Shown here piece by piece: positions 25,175 to 35,632 of a stretch of DNA of 64,000 nt. Within the stretch, counting starts at the first letter, position 1; the number at the start of each line of letters is the position of its first letter. This stretch comes from Rivibacter subsaxonicus (GTDB taxonomy: Bacteria > Pseudomonadota > Gammaproteobacteria > Burkholderiales > Burkholderiaceae_C), in assembly GCF_004217215.1 (NCBI RefSeq), contig NZ_SHKP01000005.1, positions 625,501 to 689,500 on the forward strand. The letters are read 5' to 3'. Made by a program: the position numbers and the translations under genes. The notes beneath the pieces are model-generated. The model made no database searches. It was not told the DNA's origin and saw nothing but the letters and a program-made list of their open reading frames with translations.

Positions 25175-25480
25175 TTGATGGCCGGCCAGGAAGGTCGCCG
25201 CCTGGAGGTGCCACGTAATAGCCCGGCGGCCGACTGGTGGGCGAGGTCTGCGATCAGGACGCGATGCGCAGCATCGACCGATGCCTCGGTCGACAAGGGC
25301 GGCACAAGCTCCGAACTGGTGGCCGATGCTGGCATCACGATGAGCGAGATCACCGCCGCCAGCGCGGAGCAGTTCGACGGCATCGGCCAAGTCAACGCCG
25401 CCATCATCCAACTCGACCAGATGACGCAGCAGAACGCTTCGCTGGCCGAGGTGTTCCGTCTGCAGCCAGAGGCGGCCTGA
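25175..25480 (+). pseudogene. Remnant of a methyl-accepting chemotaxis protein signalling domain
   Basis: The C-terminal frame reads SELVADAGITMSEITAASAEQ, then GIGQVNAAIIQLDQMTQQNASLAEV. This is the conserved end of a chemoreceptor cytoplasmic hairpin, but about 11 residues normally present between SEI and TAAS are missing. The deletion falls between two GAGATC-type repeats, consistent with slippage. Further upstream AGQEGRRLEV resembles the AGEQGRGFAVV hairpin tip in degraded form. There is no membrane or sensor part and no receptor start, so this is a pseudogene fragment. Confidence 0.7.
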
Positions 25481-25545
25481 AGCCGCGAAGTCGGAGCCTA
25501 CGCAGGAATGTACGACCCTGGGATTTTCCCTGAGTTTGACCCGAC

Positions 25546-25574
25546 TTGAAACTCGGGGCTGCCGGGCCTAATTT
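25546..25574 (+). promoter_or_regulatory. Sigma-70-type promoter before the small ORF and HIRAN-like gene
   Basis: A -35 element TTGAAA (25546-25551) and -10 TAATTT (25569-25574) are separated by exactly 17 bases. They lie 54 bases before the ATG at 25628, in one of the few AT-richer patches here. It is a match by eye only. Confidence 0.5.
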
Positions 25575-25627
25575 CCGCCGCATCGGGGCATGTGCAGACC
25601 CGTGAGCCGCGGAGAAAGGAGCCGATC

Positions 25628-25849
25628 ATGTCCTCACGAACTCGCACGGTGCCGGCAGGGCACGTGGCGCTGGCACGCCGCAGGAGCCGAGGCCGCAGCG
25701 GGCTGCCTTCATTGAGCGAGAAGCAGACCCAGGCCTACCTTGCTGCTCGCGATGTGCTTCGCCGCATACAGCGGACCAGCGCGCTCTTTGCGCCGCGATC
25801 GAACGGTGGAAACGGTGGCTGCGATCGGAACCCCGCCAATGACCACTGA
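25628..25849 (+). CDS. Small basic hypothetical protein overlapping the HIRAN-like gene
   Basis: The product has 73 residues, Arg-rich at the start (MSSRTRTVPAGHVALARRR) with a possible helix SEKQTQAYLAARDVLRRIQR. The ATG has AAGGAG eight bases upstream and a promoter-like pair further up. The last 11 bases overlap the start of the next gene (ATG at 25839), suggesting coupling. I do not recognise a family, and it could be a leader or a chance frame. Confidence rests on the ribosome-binding site and coupling. Confidence 0.45.
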   Translation: MSSRTRTVPAGHVALARRRSRGRSGLPSLSEKQTQAYLAARDVLRRIQRTSALFAPRSNGGNGGCDRNPANDH

Positions 25850-26240
25850 GAATGCGGCTGCTCGCAGGGAGTCGTCGATGGAGCCGGCCGCGCCAGCTGT
25901 CGACGCATCCATCTTCACCCTGCTCGGCGGCACGACGATCCCGGACCGAGCGGCGATCGTGCGCGCCGAGTGCCGAGAAGGCTCCCGTGTCGAACTGCGC
26001 AGGCGCGACGCGAGCAGTTCGCACATCGACGTCTGGCTGGAGTGCAGGCCGCGCCTGCCGCTCATGAGGGCCTGGAAGATGATCGGGCATGTTCCCGAGG
26101 GGACGGCGGCGGCGTTGTTGCCGCTGGCCGACGAAAGGTCGACCGTCATCGCACACGGCACGGTGAGGACCGTGTATGCGCCAACAGGGCGAAACGAGGC
26201 CGTCGTGACCGTTGAAATCAGACCGCAGACGCAAGGCTGA
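25839..26240 (+). CDS. HIRAN-like domain protein
   Basis: The 133-residue protein matches the HIRAN pattern: FTLLGGTTIPDRAAIV at the start (residues about 21-36), EGSRVELRRRDAS (about 45-57, the parameter strand), a middle with IDVWLECR, then KMIGHVPEGTAAALLPLAD (about 79-97) and a final strand region TVRTVYAPTG, AVVTVEIRP. HIRAN domains bind DNA ends and occur fused to SNF2 or nuclease domains or free-standing in bacteria. Here it is free-standing. Assignment is by motif reading, so moderate confidence. An SNF2 gene lies 5 kb away but is not adjacent. Confidence 0.6.
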   Translation: MTTENAAARRESSMEPAAPAVDASIFTLLGGTTIPDRAAIVRAECREGSRVELRRRDASSSHIDVWLECRPRLPLMRAWKMIGHVPEGTAAALLPLADERSTVIAHGTVRTVYAPTGRNEAVVTVEIRPQTQG

Positions 26241-26441
26241 CGAACGGAACCGGCCTGTGGCCAGAGACGGCTTGTGGCCGAGCACTGCCCACCACGACCG
26301 GCAGGTGGCTGGCTGCTCATCTCGTGAGTGGGCTCCCCGGCGCCGGGGATCGCGGAGTTGGCCGGCGCAGGTCGATGCATCGGCGACATTCATGACACCG
26401 GCGACGTTGCCGCAGAGTTCTGCCACGCTCCCTGCGAGTCG

Positions 26442-26867
26442 TCAGCCCCGCATCTGCAAGAGGATGGTGCGCTCGAGACCCGCATAACGATGGACGAGCG
26501 CCTCGCGATACGCTGCGTTGGCCATCATGGAAAGGAAGTGCTGGCGGCTCGGGTAGCGGACCAGCAGGCACTTGTCCCAGTCCTGGGTGGCGTCGCCGAT
26601 GAAGGTCTTGTCGACCTGCCCCTCCCATACAACCTCGGCGTGGCTCACGTCACCCACCGTTTCGACGAATGCCGTCTGGTACCTGCGGTAGGCGTCTGCG
26701 CCCGAGCAGGGCGCATGGGGCGACCCTGCAGGGTAGTTCGCATGCTCGCGGAACTTCAGAAGATTGAGCATCACCACCGGGCCGTCGGGGCCGGCATCGC
26801 GCAATTCGCGCACCTGATCGGCCGTAGGGTCGATGGACGGATCGAAGTTGGCGGGAGGAAAGGTCAT
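26442..26867 (-). CDS. DUF1330-like protein
   Basis: The 141 residues start at the ATG at 26867 (MTFPPANFDPS). The dimeric ferredoxin-like alpha/beta domain shows VVMLNLLKFREHANYP (about 32-47), YRRYQTAFVETVGDVSHAEVVWEGQV, and LVRYPSRQHFLSMMANAAYREALVHR near the end. These are the landmarks of DUF1330/EthD-like small enzymes or binding proteins, whose function is undefined. It lies alone between the HIRAN-like gene and the ThrE-like exporter. Confidence 0.82.
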   Translation of the reverse strand: MTFPPANFDPSIDPTADQVRELRDAGPDGPVVMLNLLKFREHANYPAGSPHAPCSGADAYRRYQTAFVETVGDVSHAEVVWEGQVDKTFIGDATQDWDKCLLVRYPSRQHFLSMMANAAYREALVHRYAGLERTILLQMRG

Positions 26868-26997
26868 GGGGCGGCCCTGACTGATGCGACGCGGTGCACG
26901 CGCGGGCCACATTGTGGATGCGAGCAGGATCTCAGCGATTTTGTGGCCTGCCTGTAAGCGGCCGGCCGGCAACGACTGCAGGTGGCCGGTTCCGGCT

Positions 26998-28284
26998 CTA
27001 CGGAACCCCTGCTTCTCCTCGCCGCCTTCCCACCACCGCCGGCCCAATTCCGTTCGCCAGCAACGTCCCCACCACCAGCGCCGCCCCGGTCACCACCGTC
27101 GCGGCCAGGATGCCGAGGCCGGTCACGGTGTCCTGTTCCATCAGCGCGTGCAGGCCTCTAAAGCCCACGCTGCCGGGCACCAGCGTGATCAGGCCGGGCA
27201 CCTGCACCAGGATGCCGGGCTTGCCGCTGAAGCGCTGGTACACATGGCCCGCCATCGCCACGCCGAAGGCGCCGGCAAAGGCACCGGCCACCGGGCCGAG
27301 TTCGTTGCCCACGTAGTGGCTGATGCCCCAGGCCAGCAGGCAGGCGACGATCACCACGTGCACCGATCTCAGCGGCGCCTGCAGCACCGCCAGCAGCCCG
27401 AGGCCGAGCACCGCGATGTTGGGCCACATGGCCCAGTCCGGCAGCGGCGCGCCGGTGCCGGTGGGCGCGACCGGCATGAACTCGGCGGCGAGCACGCTGC
27501 CCATGGCCACGCCGGCGCCCATCATCAGCATCAGCATGAAGGCGCCGGCCAGGCGGCCGGTGCCGGCAATCAGGTTCTGGGTGGCGAGTTCGCTCATCGC
27601 GATGGTCATCGTGAAGCCGGGCAGCATCAGCACGATGCCGGCCAGCACCGTGACGAAGGGCGATTGCTGCGGCAGCAGCACGCAAAGCGCGTAGGTGCAC
27701 AGCGCGGCCAGGCCGCACAGCAGCACCGGCAGCACCGGCCCGAGCGAGGGCTTGCCGCCCAGGCGCTGGTAGGCCGCGACGAACAGCGCGCCGACGATGC
27801 CGCCGCTGAGCATCTCGGCCCAGCTGCCGCGCAGCAACAGCGCCACCGAGGCCGACAGCAAGAAGCCGCAGGCCACGAAGCGCCAGCCGCGCCAGATCGG
27901 TGGCGCGGCCATGATCTGCTGCAACTTCGCCTCGCCCTGCGCCAGCTCGGCCGGGCCGCGCAGTTCGCGCAGCATGGCCTCGAGCTTGATCAGCCGCACC
28001 ATGTTGTAGTCGTAGGGCGGCAGCCGGATCAGGCGCACCGCCTGCGGCATCCCTTCGGCCTCGGCGGTGAGGCTCAGCATCGTCGGCAGCGCGAAGCACT
28101 GCACCCGCAAGCCCATGCGCGCGCCAACCAGCGCCAGGTCGCGCTCGAGGTCCTGCGCCGGCGCGCCGCTGACGTGCAGCGCCTGCGCCAGTGCCTGCAG
28201 GAAGTCGACCAGGCGATCGGGCGGTGTGTTGTCGGAGACGAGGCCCATGAAAGACGCACGCCGCGAAGGCATCGCGGCGTGCAT
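26998..28284 (-). CDS. Threonine/serine exporter, ThrE family (fused ThrE1-ThrE2 domains)
   Basis: The 428-residue membrane protein probably starts at residue 1 or at the Met at 13 (MGLVSDNTPP). The N-terminal ThrE domain (about 18-250) carries a soluble helical stretch, then about five helices including LPGFTMTIAMSELATQNLIAGTGRL. The second ThrE_2-type domain (about 285-420) has GVAMAGHVYQRFSGKPGILVQVPGL and VPGSVGFRGLHAL. The fused arrangement is as in C. glutamicum ThrE. It exports threonine/serine by proton antiport in that family. There are no linked amino-acid genes here, so the substrate is by family only. Confidence 0.88.
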   Translation of the reverse strand: MHAAMPSRRASFMGLVSDNTPPDRLVDFLQALAQALHVSGAPAQDLERDLALVGARMGLRVQCFALPTMLSLTAEAEGMPQAVRLIRLPPYDYNMVRLIKLEAMLRELRGPAELAQGEAKLQQIMAAPPIWRGWRFVACGFLLSASVALLLRGSWAEMLSGGIVGALFVAAYQRLGGKPSLGPVLPVLLCGLAALCTYALCVLLPQQSPFVTVLAGIVLMLPGFTMTIAMSELATQNLIAGTGRLAGAFMLMLMMGAGVAMGSVLAAEFMPVAPTGTGAPLPDWAMWPNIAVLGLGLLAVLQAPLRSVHVVIVACLLAWGISHYVGNELGPVAGAFAGAFGVAMAGHVYQRFSGKPGILVQVPGLITLVPGSVGFRGLHALMEQDTVTGLGILAATVVTGAALVVGTLLANGIGPAVVGRRRGEAGVP

Positions 28285-28350
28285 CAGATTATCGTGGGCA
28301 AGGGCTGGCTCGTCGTGCTGCTGTCGGAGTGGATCTGGTCGCTGAGCTTG

Positions 28351-28391
28351 TACCTTGAAAATCCTCAGTGATATTCACGAATTTCAAGGTA
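28351..28391. promoter_or_regulatory. Inverted repeat in the promoter of the DUF4143 ATPase gene
   Basis: Perfect 10-base arms TACCTTGAAA (28351-28360) and TTTCAAGGTA (28382-28391) flank an AT-rich centre with TGATATT. The second arm ends 9 bases before the ATG at 28401. It could be an operator for the gene or a leader hairpin. Confidence 0.55.
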
Positions 28392-28400
28392 GCATTGCCC

Positions 28401-29540
28401 ATGCTCGAACGTAAAGCGCTAGAAGCGGCGGTGCTTGCCGCCCTTGCACGGAGCCCTGCGGTGGCGCTGGTGGGGCCGCGCCAGGTTGGCAAGACCACGC
28501 TGGCGCGCAAGCTGTTGGGCGCCGGCTCGCCCAACTGGTTCGATCTGGAGGACCCGCAGGTCGAAGCCCAGTTGCGCACGCCGATGGTGGCGCTGAAGGA
28601 TCTGAGTGGTCTGGTCGTGATCGACGAAGTGCAGCACGCGCCGGATCTGTTCAAGGTGCTGCGCGTACTGATCGATCGCGACAGCAACCCGGCCCGATTC
28701 CTGCTGTTGGGCAGTGCGTCGCCGGCACTGCTGCGGCAGTCGAGCGAGTCGCTCGCCGGGCGGCTCGAAGTGATCGAGGCCGGCGGCTTCACGCTCGACG
28801 AGGCCGGCGTCGACAGCGCCGCCGCGCTGTGGTGGCGCGGCGGGTTCCCGCGCTCGTTCACCGCGGCGGACGACGAGGCCAGCCGCATCTGGCGGCGCGA
28901 GTTCATCCGCACGGTAGTCGAACGCGACCTGCCGCAACTAGGCCTGAACGTCGCGGCGCCCGCGCTCTACCGCTTCTGGGCCATGCTGGCGCACTACCAC
29001 GGTCAGACTTGGAATGCCGCCGACCCGGCGCGCTCGCTGGGCGTCAACGAGGGCACGGTCCGGCGCTACCTCGACTGGCTCACGCAGGCCTTTCTGGTGC
29101 GCCAGTTGCAGCCGTGGTTTGCCAACCTCGGCAAGCGGCAGGTCAAGGCGCCGAAGATCTACCTGCGCGACTCGGGCCTGCTGCACGAACTGCTGGGCAT
29201 CGCAGATCCGGCGGCCTTGGCGCGGCACCCGAAGTCCGGCGCCTCGTGGGAGGGCTTCGCGCTCGATCAGGTGCTGCGCATCGCGCGCCCCGACGAGGCC
29301 TACTTCTGGGCCACCCACGCCGGCGCCGAACTCGACCTGCTGATGTTCAAGGACGGCCGACGCGTCGGCGTCGAGTTCAAGCGCAGCGACGCTCCTGCAC
29401 TCACGCCGTCGATGCGCATCGCGTCGCAGGATCTGGCGCTGGACGCGCTCTACGTGGTCTACCCGGGTGACCGGCGCTATGTGCTGGCGCCGCGCGTGGA
29501 GGCTGTGCCGCTTTCGGCGCTGGTAGCTCCACCGGCGTGA
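28401..29540 (+). CDS. AAA-family ATPase with DUF4143 domain
   Basis: The 379-residue protein starts at the ATG at 28401 (MLERKALEAAVLAAL). It has an N-terminal ATPase domain with Walker A VGPRQVGKTTLA, Walker B LVVIDEVQHAPDLF and sensor-like LLGSASPALL. A middle winged-helix region (about 200-250, SLGVNEGTVRRYLDWLTQAFLV) follows. The C-terminal DUF4143 nuclease-like domain shows WEGFALDQVLR, AELDLLMFKDGRRVGVEFKRS, whose D-x-E-x-K pattern suggests a restriction-endonuclease fold. These ATPases are widespread and often mobile, and their role is unknown. An inverted repeat lies just upstream. Confidence 0.9.
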   Translation: MLERKALEAAVLAALARSPAVALVGPRQVGKTTLARKLLGAGSPNWFDLEDPQVEAQLRTPMVALKDLSGLVVIDEVQHAPDLFKVLRVLIDRDSNPARFLLLGSASPALLRQSSESLAGRLEVIEAGGFTLDEAGVDSAAALWWRGGFPRSFTAADDEASRIWRREFIRTVVERDLPQLGLNVAAPALYRFWAMLAHYHGQTWNAADPARSLGVNEGTVRRYLDWLTQAFLVRQLQPWFANLGKRQVKAPKIYLRDSGLLHELLGIADPAALARHPKSGASWEGFALDQVLRIARPDEAYFWATHAGAELDLLMFKDGRRVGVEFKRSDAPALTPSMRIASQDLALDALYVVYPGDRRYVLAPRVEAVPLSALVAPPA

Positions 29541-29559
29541 CGCCGGCGGAGGTCGACGA

Positions 29560-30657
29560 TCAGGCCGTCGCCGCCACGGCGTCCAGGCTCGGGTAGTCGG
29601 TGTAGCCCTTGGCGCCGCCGCCGTAGAGCGTCTTCGGATCGAGCGGGTTGAGCGGCGCGTTCTCGCGCAGGCGGCGCGTGAAGTCGGGGTTGGCGATGAA
29701 AGCCTTGCCGAAGGCGACCACGTCGGCCGCTCCGCTGCTCACCGCGTCGAGCGCCATCTGGCGGTCGTAGCCGTTGTTGACCATCCACGGCGCCTTGGCG
29801 CGCGTGCGCAGCGCGGCGTAGTCGAAGGGCAGGCTGCGGTCGCCGCCGGTCATGCCCTCGATCACGTGCAGGTAGGCCAGCTGCAGCGGCGCCAGTTGCT
29901 CGGCGGCCAGGTTGAACAGCGGCTGCGCATTGGGCTCCTGGGCGTCGTTGACCGGCGCGCCGGGCGACAGGCGCAGCCCGGTGCGGGCGCCGCCGATCTC
30001 GCCGGTCACGGCCTGCATCACCTCGCGCAGGAAGCGCACGCGGTTCTCGATCGGTCCGCCGTAGGCGTCGGTGCGCAGGTTGGTGCCGCTGCGCAGGAAC
30101 TGGTCGACCAGGTAGCCGTTGGCGCCATGCACCTCGACGCCGTCGAAGCCGGCCTCGATCGCGCGGCCGGCGGCGACGCGGTATTGCTCGACGATCTGCG
30201 CGATCTCCTCGAGCAGCAGCGCGCGCGGCTCGCTGACCGGCTCGAAGCCGGCCGCGGTGAAGGTCTTGGTGTTGGCGCGCACCGCGCTCGGCGCCAGCGG
30301 CGCGCGGCCGTCGAGCAGCGAGGTGTGCGAGATGCGGCCCACGTGCCAGAGCTGGATCACGATCTTGCCGCCCACGGCGTGCACCGTTTGCGTGACGCGC
30401 TTCCAGGCCTCGACCTGCTCGGGCGTGTGGATGCCGGGGGTGTCGAGGTAGCCATGCGCCATCGCGTCGATCGGGCTGGCCTCGGTGATGATCAGGCCGG
30501 CGCCGTTCCTGGGATGGGCGCGCTGTGCGTAGTACTCGGCGGTCAGCGCGGTGGCCCTGAGCCCGACACCGGCGCGGTTGCGCGTGAGCGGCGCCATCAC
30601 GGCGCGGTTGGCTAGCTCGATGTCGCCGAGGCGGACAGGGTCGAAGAGGGTGGGCAT
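29560..30657 (-). CDS. nemA-like: Old Yellow Enzyme family alkene reductase (NemA-like)
   Basis: The 365-residue FMN-dependent TIM barrel starts LFDPVRLGDIELANRAVMAPLTRNRA. IQLWHVGRISH and EVHGANGYLVDQFLRSG carry the His-x-x-Asn substrate pair. A Tyr proton donor lies just after, and the FMN-binding C-terminus shows WMVNNGYDR and DVVAFGKAFIANPDF. It reduces activated C=C bonds and nitro/maleimide compounds using NAD(P)H. No TetR/NemR-like regulator lies adjacent. Length and motifs are typical of N-ethylmaleimide reductase/xenobiotic reductase; the precise substrate is open. Confidence 0.93.
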   Translation of the reverse strand: MPTLFDPVRLGDIELANRAVMAPLTRNRAGVGLRATALTAEYYAQRAHPRNGAGLIITEASPIDAMAHGYLDTPGIHTPEQVEAWKRVTQTVHAVGGKIVIQLWHVGRISHTSLLDGRAPLAPSAVRANTKTFTAAGFEPVSEPRALLLEEIAQIVEQYRVAAGRAIEAGFDGVEVHGANGYLVDQFLRSGTNLRTDAYGGPIENRVRFLREVMQAVTGEIGGARTGLRLSPGAPVNDAQEPNAQPLFNLAAEQLAPLQLAYLHVIEGMTGGDRSLPFDYAALRTRAKAPWMVNNGYDRQMALDAVSSGAADVVAFGKAFIANPDFTRRLRENAPLNPLDPKTLYGGGAKGYTDYPSLDAVAATA

Positions 30658-30775
30658 GGGTTGTGTCCGGTGGGCAGCGCTGAAGGATTGAACGCATCCT
30701 AGGCAGCGTTCGATTCGCCCGCTCCTGCACGTTGATTCGCTTTGTGCTTGCGCTTGCGGTTTGGCAATGGAAGAA

Positions 30776-30791
30776 GGCGGCCGAGGCCGCC
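30776..30791 (-). terminator. Terminator hairpin after the OPT transporter gene
   Basis: GGCGGCC-TC-GGCCGCC (read on the minus strand) lies 22 bases past the OPT stop, followed by TTCTTCC. The stem is strong with a tiny loop and a short pyrimidine tail. Confidence 0.6.
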
Positions 30792-30813
30792 CTTCACAAG
30801 CCAGCGCGGAGGC

Positions 30814-32637
30814 TCAGCCCAGCACCGTCGCCATCAGTCCGACGATGCCCAGGCCGAGTGCCGCCAGCGCGTCGCCGGCGATCAGGCCGCCGCCGATCAG
30901 CGAGGTCGAGCTCATGTCGCTCGGCAACTCGTCGTCGGGCTTGGCGTTCTTCTGGCGCCGCTCGTTGAGCGTGGCCACCGCGCTCGAGATCACGCCGCCG
31001 ATCGCGAACCAGGCCGAGGTCGCCAGGCTCAGGAAGCAGCCGAAGGAGAAGGCGTAGGGCGAGGGCAGCAGCACCGCGTCGAGCACGAAGTCGGTGTTGG
31101 CCTGGGCCCTGCCGCGTGCCTTCCAGCGCTGGTAGCCGGTGCGCGAGAACAGCCACTTGCGCGCCGCCTGGAACACGAAGCCGAGCGCGATGCCGACCCA
31201 GATCGCGGTGCGCTGGTGCGGCTGGTCGTCGGTGAGGCTGCGCAGCGCGCCGACGAACTTGTAGGTCATCGCGCTCGACCACTGCGCCGGCTGCTCGGCC
31301 GCGCTCATCACGGTCTGGTCGAGCTTGAGCACCGGGTAGGCGGTCATGAACAGATGGGCGAAGCCGACGCTGAGGATCGCGCCGACGATGATGCCCATCA
31401 CCTGGAAACGGAACTGGATCGTGCGCGGCGTGCCCAGGCGCCAGCCGGTGCTGCGGTCCTGCTGCATGTCGCCGCCGACGCTGCAGGCGATCAGCAGGAT
31501 CGCGCCGGCCATCAGGCCCACGCCAGGGTCCTTGAGGCCGAGTGCGGCCATCAGCACGACGCTGACGACGAAGGCCGAGCTGATCGGGTTGCTGTCCGAG
31601 ATGCCGAGCGAGATGCCGTTGACCATCGCGAACACGAAGACCAGCGCCACCGCGAAGGCCATGAAGAACACCGGCTGCTGCAGGATGTCGGCGCCGATCC
31701 AGACCACCGCGGCGCCGAAGAACAGCACCCAGGCGATGAGCCGGCCCATCGAGGTCTTCTTCCAGGCCTCCTGCGGCTCGGCCGCGACCTCGGGCGAGCG
31801 GATGCGGCGCACCGCCTCGATGCCGATCTGGGCCAGGTCGATGATCGCCGCGCCGAGGATCAGGCCGAGGCCGATCAGGAAGGTGATCTTGCGGAAGGGC
31901 TGGCCCTCGGCCAGCCAGTCGATCGAGACGAAATACGGGATCAGCGCGCTGCCGAGCAGGCCGGCGACGATGGCCGGGATGCCGATGCGGGCGCCGACCA
32001 GCATGCCGGCGCCGAGCGTGGAGGTCGACAGCTCGATGACGCCGATGAAGGCCAGCTTGGCGGCGCCGAGACCGCCGGCGATGCCTAGGCCCATGCCGGT
32101 GCCGAGCTTGACGATCGAGCGCCTGAGCAGCACCGGGTCGGTCAGTGCGCGCAGGATGTTGGCGACCGCCAGGCCAGAGGGGAAGGTGAGCTGCAGCCGG
32201 TCGACCAGGATCGGCGTGTAGAGCATGCCGACGCCGGCGCCGAACATGCCGATCGCGCCGAAGAACAGCATCAGCTCCCACAGCGGCGGCTGCGGCAGGC
32301 CCATCCAGATCATGGCCTGGATCAGCACGCCCATCGCGCTCATGCCGGCCACCGAGGCGGCCGCGGTCTGCATGTAGTTGGCGCCGTGCTTGCCCTCGGG
32401 GCCGTAGCCCAGCGTGACGGTCGAGCCGAGGATGCCGGCCAGCACCTGGCCGCCGACGAAGAAGCCGATCGAGAAGTTCATGTAGGAGGCGGTGACGCCT
32501 CCCAGCGGGCCGAGGATGAAGATACCGAGCAGGGCCAGCAGCGTGTAGTACTGCCAGCTGCCGATCGGCGGCAGCCAGGCCCAGCGTTGCGCTTGTGGCG
32601 CGGTGCCGGCGGTGGCGGTGAGGGTGGTGGAGTTCAT
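30814..32637 (-). CDS. OPT-family oligopeptide/metal-chelate transporter
   Basis: The 607-residue integral membrane protein has about 14-16 hydrophobic helices. Landmarks of the OPT family include QVLAGILGSTVTLGYGPEGKHGANYMQTAAASVAG (split here: GYGPEGKHGANYM at about 75-88), QLTFPSGLAVANILRAL, and a late GGVISSAVATLNERRQKN, with a soluble loop around 260-290. OPT proteins import oligopeptides or metal-siderophore complexes in a proton-driven way; bacterial members are little studied. Transcribed alone with its own terminator. Substrate unknown. Confidence 0.88.
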   Translation of the reverse strand: MNSTTLTATAGTAPQAQRWAWLPPIGSWQYYTLLALLGIFILGPLGGVTASYMNFSIGFFVGGQVLAGILGSTVTLGYGPEGKHGANYMQTAAASVAGMSAMGVLIQAMIWMGLPQPPLWELMLFFGAIGMFGAGVGMLYTPILVDRLQLTFPSGLAVANILRALTDPVLLRRSIVKLGTGMGLGIAGGLGAAKLAFIGVIELSTSTLGAGMLVGARIGIPAIVAGLLGSALIPYFVSIDWLAEGQPFRKITFLIGLGLILGAAIIDLAQIGIEAVRRIRSPEVAAEPQEAWKKTSMGRLIAWVLFFGAAVVWIGADILQQPVFFMAFAVALVFVFAMVNGISLGISDSNPISSAFVVSVVLMAALGLKDPGVGLMAGAILLIACSVGGDMQQDRSTGWRLGTPRTIQFRFQVMGIIVGAILSVGFAHLFMTAYPVLKLDQTVMSAAEQPAQWSSAMTYKFVGALRSLTDDQPHQRTAIWVGIALGFVFQAARKWLFSRTGYQRWKARGRAQANTDFVLDAVLLPSPYAFSFGCFLSLATSAWFAIGGVISSAVATLNERRQKNAKPDDELPSDMSSTSLIGGGLIAGDALAALGLGIVGLMATVLG

Positions 32638-32746
32638 GGGCGGCGAAGGTACCCGAAGGCTCCCGCCGGCAGTAGGCGGCAGACCCGAGGCGGCGCCGCC
32701 TCCGGCGGCCGCCGCGTGAACGATCTCGCTCGTCAGGCGCTCGCCG

Positions 32747-34633
<1,887 letters not shown>

Positions 34634-34661
34634 GCCGCGATTGTCCCCGCTCGACGCAGGT

Positions 34662-35612
34662 TCACCGCAGCGACGCCTCCAGCACGTCGATGAAGCGCGC
34701 TGCGACGTCGAAGCCGGCCTGCTGGGTGATCTCCTGGAAGCAGGTCGGGCTGGTGACGTTGATCTCGGTGAGGCTGTCGCCGATCACGTCGAGCCCGACC
34801 AGCATCAGGCCGCGCGCGGCCAGCACCGGGCCGAGCGTGCCGGCGATCTCGCGGTCGCGCTCGGTGAGCGGCTGCGCCACGCCCTTGCCGCCGGCCGCAA
34901 GGTTGCCGCGCACCTCGCCGTCCTGCGGAATGCGGGCCAGCGAGAAGGGCACCGGCTCGCCGCCGATGACGAGGATGCGCTTGTCGCCGGCGCTGATCTG
35001 CGGCAGGAAGCGCTGCACCATGATGGTCTGCGCGCCGTTCTTGTTGAGCGTCTCGATGATCGAGCCGAGGTTCAGGCCATCGTCGCGCACGCGGAAGATG
35101 CCCATGCCGCCCATGCCGTCGAGCGGCTTCAAGATGATGTCGCGCTGCTCGGCATGGAAGGCGCGCACGTCGGCGGCGCTGCGCGTGACCAGGGTCGGTG
35201 CGATGAATTGCGGGAACTCGAGGATCGCGAGCTTCTCGGAGTGGTCGCGCAGCGCGCGCGGCTTGTTGAAGACACGCGCGCCCTCGCGCTCGGCCTGCTC
35301 GAGCAGGTGGGTCGCATAGAAGAACTCGCTGTCGAAGGGCGGGTCCTTGCGCATCAGCACCGCGTCGGTGTCGGCCAGCGCCAGTGCGGGCAGCTCGGCC
35401 TCGACCACGTACCAGTCGTCGAGCGTGCCGCTGAGGCGGATCTGGCGCGCGCTGGCGCTGATGCGGCCGCCGCGCTGCCAGCGCAGCTCGCGCGGCTCGC
35501 AGGCCAGCAGCGTGTGACCACGCCGCTGCGCCTCGCGCATCATCGCGAAGGTCGAGTCCTTGTAGGGCTTGAACGAATCGAGCGGGTCGGCGACGAACAG
35601 CAGCTGGGCCAT
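34662..35612 (-). CDS. gshB: Glutathione synthetase
   Basis: The 316-residue ATP-grasp enzyme joins gamma-glutamylcysteine and glycine. Bacterial GshB landmarks are LFVADPLDSFKPYKDSTFAMMREAQRRGH at the start, LMRKDPPFDSEFFYATHLLE, the Gly-rich loop KPLDGMGGMGIFRV (about 170-183), VQRFLPQISAGDKRILVIGGEP and LAAGGKG. Length matches the E. coli enzyme (316). It follows benE by 20 bp and precedes uup by 28 bp, forming part of a gshA-kup-benE-gshB-uup run. Cytoplasmic. Confidence 0.96.
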   Translation of the reverse strand: MAQLLFVADPLDSFKPYKDSTFAMMREAQRRGHTLLACEPRELRWQRGGRISASARQIRLSGTLDDWYVVEAELPALALADTDAVLMRKDPPFDSEFFYATHLLEQAEREGARVFNKPRALRDHSEKLAILEFPQFIAPTLVTRSAADVRAFHAEQRDIILKPLDGMGGMGIFRVRDDGLNLGSIIETLNKNGAQTIMVQRFLPQISAGDKRILVIGGEPVPFSLARIPQDGEVRGNLAAGGKGVAQPLTERDREIAGTLGPVLAARGLMLVGLDVIGDSLTEINVTSPTCFQEITQQAGFDVAARFIDVLEASLR

Positions 35613-35632
35613 GGCGATCTCTCAGGCAAATG

